Shown: one piece after another, positions 34,869 through 46,800 of the stretch | How the letters are laid out: every line of letters starts with the position of its first letter | Numbering within the stretch: the first letter of the stretch is position 1 | NCBI GenBank assembly: GCA_038049695.1 | Contig: CP142461.1 | Coordinates: 28,837,001 to 28,901,000, forward strand | Source: Cinnamomum chago | Lineage: Eukaryota; Streptophyta; Magnoliopsida; Laurales; Lauraceae | DNA: 64,000 bases | Direction of reading: 5' to 3' | Made by a program: the position numbers and the translations under genes | Notes under the pieces: generated by a model | Told to the model about the DNA's origin: nothing | Database searches by the model: none | The model's input: only the letters and a program-made list of their open reading frames with translations

Positions 34869-37800
34869 ACAGCAAAGCTTTGGTATGATTGAATATTTAT
34901 CAGCTCATCAAGAAAAAACCACACGCAATACAAACCTCTGGAATCATTATGGAGCAAGTAGAGTAGACAATGTATCCTCCAGTTTTTGAATTCGCATCAA
35001 CCATGTCAATTGCAGCAAGAATCAGTTGCTGAAAGAAAGAATCAAACAAACAAAAAACCTTTTTATAAACCACAATTACTAGAATTAGATACTGACAAAT
35101 TTGTGGAAGAAGCAGCTCATTTTTCCCAATCAGATTTTGACTGACAAAGTATTGCCATACACAGGTCAACCCTCAGGGTATTTTACCCAGTAAGCCCAAA
35201 ATGATAGATGATCGTGAAACAAAAACCATCCATATAATCATAAACAGCTAATTATTGCGTGGCATCACACCACCACCATCTAAGCCTGGTTCCAACTATT
35301 CGGCTTACGTGAATTTTGTTTCTCCATTCCAATCTATCCTGAGCCAAATCCTTTGATAAAATGACAACATATCAAACGGTCATATTCAACTGAAAAAAGG
35401 AAAAAAAAAAAAAAACCACCAACTATGAGATGGGTGTGCTTTGTTCAATGAGGTGATTTTCTTCTTGTTTTCTCTCTTCATTCCATAACTAAGTTGAGCC
35501 CCACCAATTTCCAGTTTATCCCGACACAGGAAAATGAATGTAAAAAGGTGTGCTAGCTAAGCCAAGTCTAAAGAACATGAACCTTTTAGAGGCTTTTAAG
35601 TCTCAACTCAAGTTTTTTCATGAAACAGGGGTTACTAGATGCAACAGTAAGGAAAGATTGTAACCTAGGGGGGAAAACCTAAAGCTGGTTGCATATTAAA
35701 TCTTGCTAAAAAATATCCTTTATTTACAAATCTAACAAACATGTTTAGGAGTGTGAGATATGGCACTTGGGGAAACCATGTCCAAAGGAGACCACAGAAT
35801 AAGATGTTCTCACTGTTTATCATAACAAAGAAAAGGGAAACTTAATGTGCTTTCACTGTATGTCATAATGTAAGGAGACTTCTTGCAAGGAAAGGGAAGG
35901 TTGGGGAATTGTGTAATCTGGAGATAAGCTTGGGGGAATGTAATCAGGAGGTTAGTGTAGGGACCTTGCAACGAGCTGTGTGATTAGCTGTGTAATTAGC
36001 CAAAAATCAGAAGCATGCTGTATTAATCAAATATAAATGAAGTGGTGGAGACTCTTCGAATTGGGGACTCAATTCAGCCAAGTTGAGTGACTCTTTTGCG
36101 CTACTTCAATAAGCAGCATGATCTCTGCGATGCTTTTTTTGAATGGATCAATCCTTGCACTGATTGAATGCCCATTTCCCTAAAGTTTCATATTGCGGCG
36201 TAACAAGGGGACTTGATCACAACAATTCCCTAGGACACCTCAAAAGAGACTGCTCCTCTGACATGCAGGAGTTGTTCATGGATTCTAGTATCATTTTATG
36301 TTATATTTCATCATTATCGTCATCGTCAAAGCCTTACACACCCTATATAATCTTTCATTATTGATAGAGAACTCAATGTATATCCTTTACAGTTCTCGTA
36401 TCATGGAGAGACTAGTAATTGTACACAACTACCATCAGAGACACAACAAGCACATGTAAGATCAAGAATACTTAATAAGGGATGCCTCACAGTGAATCGT
36501 GGTCCCAAAGTAGGCTCGTTGGGCACCAATAAGTGTTTGGTTTAAGAACAATCAGAATTCACAGCCATCATTTTTTTTACACAGACCCAATGGAGCTACT
36601 AGGAATTTAAGATAACCAGATTAACCTGATAATGGGCTCAACTTATGGTGGTGTCAGTCGGATGAGCAGCCTGCATCAATTTTACACAGACCCAATGGAG
36701 TTACTAGGAATTTAGGATAACCAGATTGACCTGATAATGGGCTTGACATATGGTGGTGCCAGTCAGATGAGCAGCCTGGATCTATTTTCCTAATCAGCCA
36801 CATACTCCCATTTGAGATTGTGAGCAGTGCAATTAATCATGTGCAAGCACTCTTGAAATATAGTTGGCACGTGACTGTTACATATCACTCACATAAAACT
36901 GATGTCAACAGTAAAACAATAGTCAACCAGAGCAGTTCTAGTCAGAAAACTTTGAAAATAGAGTCATGCACTGTTTGCCTCAATAGGAGACAGAATGTCT
37001 TTAATTGCTTTTAAACTTTTTTTTTTTTTCACTTGTCAAGAGAAGTTCCACTATATGTTGCAGGCTTCCTCATGAAAAACGAGATTATTGAAAGGTGAAC
37101 TGAGATCTTGCTTTGCATAAGGTAAGATGCAACATGAAACTTAAACTTCCACAATGGTTCATCTTTTAAACATAATTCTCATTCCTAAAACCCCAGAAAC
37201 TCTTCTACTTTCCTAAATGAATACCACCGAAGAGAAAACTCAACTTCCCATGTAACCCTTCCATGGGAAGAATCCTTAGCTAAATTACCTTTTGCAGGAA
37301 AGCACAGTTCTGTATATCTTGAGCACTCTTAGAAACTTTCACAGATTCATCTTTTGATATAACCTGCAAAACAAATTATTACTCATCTTGTCATGATGGT
37401 GCATCAGGAAAATGTGCACCCAAAAAGAGTTCAAATGTAATGGCAACTAAGCCAGTTAACATACCCCAGTCCCACTGCAAGGAGCATCAAGTAGCACTCT
37501 ATCAACAGTATTTAGCCCCAGAACCTTGGGCAGCTGAAATCATAAGATGAAAAGTTGTCATGCGCTCATGCCTTCCCTTAAAATTGAAGTTATCATAGTA
37601 AAAATGAGTTTTGTTCAGGCAAAGAAGAGGAATGGGATTGCATCTTGGTTATTTAATAAAGTTGATACATATAACGTTTAATCACAAACTGTTTCCCTAC
37701 AAACTGCACATACCACCCAGTTTCTAATGGCTTTCTTTGATATAATGGGTTCTACAATGGAAGGTGACAAAATTCTCCCAACCATATAGTTCAAACAATC

Positions 37801-40800
37801 TAAACTTGCCATAATAGGAAAGTAGGTTTACAGTTTACTATTGTATATTGAAAGGCACCAATCAGAAAAGTAAGCCCATATACAAGGCATTATGTATGGC
37901 AATCATCAAACCAAAAGGTTGAGACTATAATATGCATTGCCCAGCTTACGATTTGGCGCATCAGGTGCAGACAACCTATACAGCTGGTTGCAGAATGGAA
38001 GAAAATACTTCCCCCAACCAATAACCATATAATACCTCTCTGGTTGAACCTGCTGAATAAGCATACAGAGATGTACGTGTGAAATGATATTTACATATTA
38101 ACTTTTGAATGTTTTCAAAGCCATCCTTGGCTATCTCTGGAGTTTGGCAAAGTGGTTATATTTATTTCTTTGTTTGAGTATACAAGATCTGAATATTCTT
38201 GCACAACAAACAGAGATCCATTCTGGGTGATGTAAAAGTTGGACTGGGTGATGTTTCTTTCTTATTTTTCATCCTAAAATAAAATTAGTGATGGTTTCCA
38301 ATATTGATTTGAAGTGGAAAACTTGGAAAGGGTATTCCATAAGATTCTTAAATAAATGTTAAAGAAAAAGGCACTGATGCTACAAAGAATTACTAAAACA
38401 TGGAAAGAACATGGAAAGCCCAATGAGGCTATGGACAGCCAGCACTCCTTTACAGATAAGGCTTTTGGCCTCATTTACAACCTTCATGCTTCCTTGTAGC
38501 TTCTTTTCAAGTAAAGGCATTTACCAAATTGCCTTCAATTAGACCTAAAAAGGATGTTATTGGTTGCCCAATTAGCCCTTTCCCCGAATCTATGTCTCAA
38601 AAATCCTCTCTCCTGTCAATAAAGACCAGCCCTTTGTCTCTGTGTTTTCACGCTGAGAATTCCTTGCAGGTGAAGAGATGTCAAAAGGGCCTATTACCTA
38701 TGATGCAAGGATACTTCGAAATGGGTAACGTATCGTGTCGTATCGTATCCGATTCTTCACTTTTTATGTGAAAAATCCGTGTCCTTGCCTTGTCTATCTA
38801 TGGCGTATCCTAGCCATAGCCATGCCGTATCTGGGCATCATAGCTTATTACTTCCCAAACAAATCCTCCTAAATCCATACGACTATCAACTAAACACTTT
38901 TGAGCATCAAAGGACTTCTCAATGCTTCCAAACTCCCAAGCAATACGAAGGTAACATTTCCAAAAGTACCTCATTCTCCAAAGAATGGGCCCATAAGCAA
39001 AACCTTCCATGAGGGAGAAAGGGGCTCGAAGAAAACATACTGTAGAAGAGAAAGAGACAGTACCAAGTAGCACAAGATAGATAAATAAACAAATCGAGGA
39101 TGCTAAAAGAATTCCTCCTAGGCCCTCACATGATAATATGAGAGAAGTTCAACTTGATTTAATCCAACTTGCCATCCAACAAAATATCTTTACTCTAGAA
39201 AAAGAAAAAGAACCCCATGAGGAAAATGGACCGAAGAACGCCATGCCAAACAACCACCACCAAAAAGAAAGAAAAACTTTTGCTAAAAACTGTACCATAT
39301 ATACCATAGAACTTTAAAAGAAATAAACTGTCCAACTAAAGAACACAATTATCAGTTTAGTATTGCCAAATAACAGAACCACCACAACACAATGAGGAGT
39401 TCATTCAAATAATAAGATAATAAAGAAAAACTTCTGCTAAAAACTGTACCATATATACCATAGAACTTTAAAAGAAATAAACTGTCCAACTAAAAAACAC
39501 AATTATCAGTTTAGTATTGCCAAATAACAGAACCACCACAACTCAATGAGGAGTTCATTCACATAATAAGATAAATTTTAAAAGAAAAATTAAAATGAGA
39601 ACGACAATAAAAAGAAGAAGATAAAAGGCAGGTATGGCCAGAATTAGAAAGCACCAAGGCTAAACAGCAAGTCAATTAACAACTGACCCATGGGCTCATA
39701 TCAATATAAATGCTCAAAAATTACCTCTTTCCCATCGTAGTTACAAACAATGGTATTTGTGATGCCCATGCGGTGCAAATTCCCTGATAGCGACTTCAGT
39801 CTTGATTCCTTTATCTCATTTGCATAAATAATACCTGTTAAAAATATGCCAACACAACACATTTACTAGTTACTAGAAACTGGAAAAGATAATTAGGCAT
39901 CTAGATCTGAGCACATACGTTTTTTTCGTTTTCTTTTTTCTTTGTTGAAAGGAAACTAAAATTTATTTTTAAGGGCTGTGAGCACATACCACTGTTCTTC
40001 ATAAGAGCTGCAATATATGTTGTCTTACCACCAGGTGCAGCACTGTCATAAGCATAGACTGACATCACTAAATGTTAACAATAGTAGTAATATAACGTTA
40101 AAAATTATCATGCTGAAACTTTATGGTATCTAATCAGTGCATTGAAACACTGCTAATGAAGGTAGTTACTTCAAATCAGCACATAAAGCTTCTAATGCGA
40201 CATAGGGTCACACGTGCACACACACGTGCACACCTTCCTCACACTGTGCGGAGACTCCTCCGGAATCCCCCCCACTGTGTGGTGACTTCACACACACTCC
40301 TTGCTCAGAGTGTGGCAACTCCAAATTTCTGCTCACACCGAGTGGTGGCTCCTCCAAAATCCAAATGCACATTGGATTCCAATTCTGGCACAACAATATT
40401 TGTGTCACTCAAATTTCTGACAAGACCAAGTTAAATAAACAGACTCTGGAAGGCTTTGAACCATCATAAAGACGACGTCCTAGTCCGTCTATGTTGGGGG
40501 GCTGGAGATAGCTCCCAAATGTGAATCTTCATGGATAGATGGCTGCATAGCTGTGCTGAGGAACTAAGGTCTGAAATCCCAAGAGAAACGGCCACTGGAT
40601 CGCTTCTCACTGTCCAATGTCTGACACCAACCACAGGCACAACACAACATGGTATGTTTTGTCCTCAAATTGTTGTGGGATTGTTTCATCATCAAGAAAA
40701 TCCAGTAATTCCTCTGGATGTCCAGAACATACATTGATCGAAATGGAACTGGCTGGAAATTATTCAATAAAACCCCTATACAAGGCCATCCAAGCCCAAC

Positions 40801-43800
40801 CAGCAGGACCTCAACCACAATGGCAAAAACTCTGGAAATAAAAAATGGCATCTAAGCTCAGGATTTTATTTTCTTTTTGGGAGGTTCCTGACTGGTTGTA
40901 TCGTGGCAAAAGCCTATCTCAACAAATTTCCCTGATCATTGAGCCTGGTCATGTTCTGTCATTGTCACCCTGAAACTGCAGACCACATTCTCAGTCAGTG
41001 TGCCTGATAGCTGACTGGATATGGAACTGCCTGCCGCAAACAATTCTTAAACCATCTGTGTTTAACTTCTTTGACCAAAAATTTTGGTAAGGGGAGCCGC
41101 ATAATAACCATACGGTAGGAGTCACAGTGGGTCGGTATGGTCAGGAAATGAGAAAAAAAAAACTGTCTTTTTTGGTAACCTATCCACCCCATGTCAATTC
41201 TACCAAAATCATTAAATTCAATATGCGACCAGAAATTGTTGCTCACCATGTTCATCTAACAAAACCCCCTTGGGAAAGAAGCCCAACACTCACTCTCTCC
41301 CTCCCCGTGTTATGTTTGTAAGGTGAACTTTGATGGAAAGTATACCCATTATCTCAGTCAATTGGACATTTCAAAGGGGGAACTATAAGGGACCACCATG
41401 GAATCATGATTGCAGTATTTGCTGCAGTATTTACTCAACCAGCCTACTGGAAGCAGAACTTCATGCACTATTGAAGAGTGGGGATTGAAAACATCCTGAT
41501 ACAGGGTGACCATCTAATTCTGGTTGAGATTTCAAAGAGCAGATTGTCTGTTTTGGATATAACATGGAAGAAGATGCATGAAGGCTTAGAGTCCAATTTT
41601 GGTAAATTAAATTCTACTGTCATATGGCTAACAGACTAGCAGTTCATCTTACCAAACTAGCCATCCTTCGGTATACTGTATTTTGATATTCTGCCTCCTT
41701 TCTTATGGAATATTTATGCGCAAGAGTATCCACATTTTCAGGACAGATTATGTGTCAGAGGGGCAGCATCCTAGCAGCCACCATCCTGAGCAGGGAAGGT
41801 CCTTGCAGCAAGGCGGTCAAGCAGAAAATACTGCTAGACAACAGCCAAGTCAGAGTGGAGGGACTCTTTCCCAGCCTAAAATATCCACTTTAGCTTTTGA
41901 CCTGAAGGTCGTTATGTTGGGATTGTTGTGAGAGGAATGGTGCCGGTTTTAATTTGCTTTGTTTCAGACTCTATATTTTAGTGAACCTATCCTCTTCCTA
42001 GCCCAAAAAGAAAAAAGCATCACTGAACAGATCATACGCACCAATAAGAAAACGATCACTAGAAAGTAAAAAAATATTCCTTTTCTTACGAATAAGAAGT
42101 TGAAAGCACTTACGCCATATCCACAATTCTTTCATTTTCTTGAGGAGCAAGAGCCATAACAGGCAAAAAGGAGCTTGCACTTTGTAACTGTTCACATATT
42201 AAACAAGAAACGTATAAGCAAAGCAACTCGAGTCCTATAAGCACCAAAAGAGTAATATGAAAGCTATAGAGTGAGAAATACCATGTAGTGCCCCGCCATA
42301 TATTCAGGTGTTGCGCCAACAGGCACTTGTGAATCATACACGACCAGTCCAACCTGCCATTGATTATACATTATTTTCTTTATTCTAATTAGTTTAATGG
42401 AAAACTAAGAATTAATCAACAAATAAAAAAGAAAGAACCTACCTTCGACCACTTGCTCAATGGATCAAGGTTCACTCCTCTATTTATCAAAACACCAGCT
42501 AAATCTCGTCTCCGAGTCTGCAACAAAAAAAAAAAAAAATAGCAAGAATAGATATATAAATAATGGAAACCAGCAAAGATGAGCTGTTAATGTCAAAACA
42601 GCCTATCTTTCAACAATCTCATCCATCGCCCTACCCAAGAACTAGTTAACAGCTTCATTCCTCTGTTTTATATCATTCAAAATTTATTTCCAACAAATGC
42701 ATAAACTATACTGTGAAGGATGCAAAAAGAACCCGACCCAGTCAAAAAGAAAAAAACAAAAAAAACAAAAAAAAAGAACAACAAAAGTCTTTAATCTCCG
42801 CAATTATGTGAGCCAATCTCCACAGTAACTATACTCCAAATTCCATTCCCGTTTGCAGGATCAATTGGATTGAAATAGAATTGTTTCTATTCCTTGATGT
42901 TAATTATATTATTATCATATATCTCCATTTCTCACATTTCAACCAGCTTTATCAATTCTTTTTTCAAAAAAAAAAAAGAGCCAGATGTCTAAGTACTTTG
43001 TTCGCTTAGCAACAAGAACAATAACCCTTCCTAACATTTTTTTTAAGCCTCAACTAGGAGAAAGTGGCAACTGTGAATGCATATGTGAAAGAGGGAGATG
43101 CTATGTCAAGGAGATTGAAGTCATTATTTTGAGGGACCTGTTTAAAAATGCAAAACCCATGAAGGAAATAAAAAAAAAAAAAAGGTAAATTAAATATTCC
43201 CACCAATGTTGACTATGAGGCAAAAGACTGTTCAGTAGTATAAAGGGCGATGAAGTGTGTGTAGAGGAGACACAAGCAATGACAGTATGGTGTTGATGAC
43301 AATCAACAACGCAACAAAAAACTAGATAGAAGAAGCCCTTTTTCATGACTGATTAAAGAAGTTGATATCAAATTCAGTTAGATAATTTCTACTTTGCAAC
43401 AGATTATAGGATCAAATTAAACAAATGAGTTGTTCCATCATCTCTTAGAATGAGAATAGGGTTTTCCTATGATGCCAGATACGGATATGGATACAGACAC
43501 TGATACAAGGATCAGGGATGTTCATGTGACTCCGCACTTTTGAAATCTATGACACAAATATGGATACCGGTGTCCTAGTTTTTTTTAGATCACTTTTGAA
43601 TCAATGAAATTATTGTTGTTTTCGTCCATTTCTAGGATATGTTAAACTTGTTCCCAAGAAGTATCAGTGCAGTATCAGGAACCAATACAAGTGTCGTATC
43701 GGTCCGATATGGATACGTTGGGCTTGTACAAGTATCTGGGTATCATAGGTCTAAAACCTAAAATCAACTGATTTTCAACTATTTAAAATATATTTTGTGA

Positions 43801-46800
43801 TTTGCTGCCTTAACCTATATTGCATATTCTTTATTGTTTAAAATCAATTGTGGCATTAAATAATGCCGACACTATTGCTCCAAATTATCTTTGTAATGCT
43901 AACCTAGGTATATAGCTATATATCAGGTTTACCTTCCTACAAGGTTATGTAATCTGAGAGCTTATAGGATTGTTTTGGTTTTCATTTGATGTCATTCATG
44001 CCATAACCATGAACAATGAGTGTATGCGATATGCTGAAAAAATACTAGAAGCGTTTAACACAAGCACTCATTGCATGCTTGCAAGCTACAACTGCACTTG
44101 TGTAGGATTTTATTTATTTATTTATTTATTTGCTAAGTTGGACTACTGGTTGAGAGAGATACTTTAAACTTTAAGACCCACACTGGGCATGTATGTGATA
44201 ATAAGGCCGTGTTTGGCATCATGCCCCGTGGGATAAAACAAGTTGAAACATGTTTGGTAAGCAAACCAAATTATTGTACTTGCTAGATTGATTCAAGAAA
44301 GTATGACCCGCTAGATTAAGAACTTGAAAATGATAAAACTTCGTTTTTTTTTTTTTTTATTTATATTTTAACGGACTTGCTAGCACTATTCGGTCTCTAG
44401 TGTTATTCTGTGTTCTCAACTCCATGAAAAGAGGACTTAAGATATCTCCAGTATCTTTTTGTACGTTTTCTCTCACCCTACCACTCTCTTTCTCTCTCTC
44501 CCCCTTCCCCTCCCTCTCTCTTTTTCCCCCACAGGTCTTGCCCACCATTCCCTGCAACTCTCTCTCCTTCTCTCTACCCAAAGGTTGGATGACCCACTCC
44601 TCCTTTTCCTTTCTTTCTTTTTCCTTTTGATTTCTTTTTATTCTCTCCTCTCTTCTCTCCCTCACCCAGCCACCCCTTATGATCCCTCTCTTCTCCTCTT
44701 TCTTTTTCTCTTTCTTTCTATTTTAGTACATAAAATGTAACATCTAAAGTCCAAAGGGAGCAAGGAATACCTCCTCCGCTCAAGCTGCAAAATTCCTTTA
44801 GCATCAAACTCGTGGGTTAACAAGCTAAGTACAGCAAAAAGAATGAGGATTGAGTTGTCATCTTCCTTTGGTTGATTTTTAAACTTTATAGGAAGATTCT
44901 GTTAGTGTGAGTAAATGTGGACCCAAAGCATCCAATCAGTGATGAAAAAATGGTCCAAAAGGTGGGTCTACATTAAAGTCTCAAAAAGGTGGGCCCTCAA
45001 TTACCAAAATTCATAAAGATGGGTCCCATGTTAACACAATCACAAAAGGTGGCCCAGTTTATAATTCCTAAAAGTGGATCAAATGTTCTCAATAACAAAT
45101 TGTGGGCCCATATTTTAATTCCTATAAAAGTCAGTGCACATTGTAACCCCTAAAAAAGTGGGGCCCATTTAATAATTCCTAAAGGGGTGTCCCATGTACA
45201 ATGATGCCTAAATAAGTTGTAATTCCTATAGGTGGTCCCACATTGTTAATCCTAACTAAGCGCTCATGGTATATTTTTATAAGAGTGGGCCCCAAACATT
45301 GTTTAATACTTAAGATGAATTCAAGAGTATTTATAACCAAATAAGTTCCATACAGCATAATCTCAACAGAATAATTTTGCATAACATGGCCAAACAACTT
45401 TTGCGCAAAACAGTCTTGGCACAGCCCGATCTCAGCACAACCCAAACTCGGCACAAAATCTAGAAAAACACGGGAATGACGCCAGAAAGGGGGGCCTAAG
45501 GTGCCAAGGAAGGTTTTTATTTATTTTTATACAAGTCATGCAATCACAAAAAATATGAAAACAACTGTCTCCCGGTGCACAAAAAGAAAAGGTCACTTCA
45601 TCCCAAAATGAAAAATAGAGTCTAGAGGCCCAGGAAGAGTGGTCAAATTTGGTTGCCTAGATGATTTATGCAAGCGGGGTCTAGCGATTTTGAATTTGTA
45701 GAACGAACCCAACTGGTCTTATAATAAAATAAATTTTAAGTCTGATATTTCATAACATATATGCTCTATTAAAAAAAAAAGCATAAACAACATATTGCAA
45801 ACAGAATAAAGCCACTACATCCACAGATGAATTCTGATCCTACCCATTTCTTTAGAGTTAACAAAAGAAATTGCATTTACACTAGAAACAGGTGGCGTTG
45901 ACCTTTAAAGTGTTCGTGCGCAAGCAGACAGGTCGAGGCTTCTCAAATTCTTCAAGGAGTTCTGCAAGTTCCATGACCGGAAACATCTGTACACAAAAAT
46001 TTAGAATTTGAATAATAATATAGGCAGGTTAAATATAAACTAAAAAAAAAAACTGCAACATACATATACCTCAGTCAAAACACCAATCAAGAACTCATTG
46101 TACCCATAATAAGAACCCAAATCTGATTTAAGCTGCTTCATGTAATCCTTCCGTGAGGCATCCTCTTGCCTCAAAGATTTAAAATTTGATAGCACTCGCA
46201 TAACTGATAAAACACTGATCAATTAAGTTACCAGATAAATAGAAAGAATTAAATCAAAAGAAAGAATTTCAAAAGGAACATAGTCAGATATTAATGATTA
46301 CATACTCTCTTTTATTCTCCTATGGAGACTGGGAAGATCTGGTGGACCTTGTGCCTCTTCTTCAAGCTCCTAAAGAAAACAATTAGAAGAGTAACAATCC
46401 CCAACACAATCAAGCAAGAACAAGGTCAAAGAAATGACAAAATAAATGCGATAATGGTGCGAGATTCAGGGTTGTGCAGTCCGTAACATCATACATGTTG
46501 CAAATGTGCATGGGCAATCGAAATAATTTGTTTAGAGAAAATGCCATACTTCCTTAACCCAAAGATAATAGTGACTGGATGATCCTAGAAGTCCAATTGC
46601 CATGTACTATATACTTAGAATACAGATTCTCACTCCAATTAACATTTTGCCAAGAGCACCCAGGCCATTGAAAGACTGGTCATTGACAAATTACACATCC
46701 CATGATGCAAATCAACTCTGCAGTCATGATCATTGTACACATGTACCATGTGCAAACATGTCCATGGCACATGTGGTTTTTATCATACTGGCATCTCTAT

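Larger units (their letters stand above)
42518..45902 (-). other. NOP2 intron 5 (3.4 kb), mostly repeats
   Basis: The longest intron. It holds a MITE (43466-43749), a (TTTA)n run at about 44107-44132, a CT-rich block (44460-44720) and a diverged GTGGGCCC array (44930-45270). The ORFs in the CT-rich block (76-102 aa) are compositional. Confidence 0.75.

Noticed and set aside
35640..36230. Possible solo Copia LTR in NOP2 intron 12 (ATATAAATGAAG, ends near GGCGTAACA)
   Set aside because: No second copy or duplication in the window to set its ends.
44204..44280. GGCCGTGTTTGGCATCATGCC, a MITE-like start
   Set aside because: I could not find a matching inverted end within several hundred bases.
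44357..44740. Open frames of 76-102 aa on both strands in NOP2 intron 5
   Set aside because: CT-repeat composition (Arg/Glu/Lys on one strand, Ser/Leu/Phe on the other), inside an intron.
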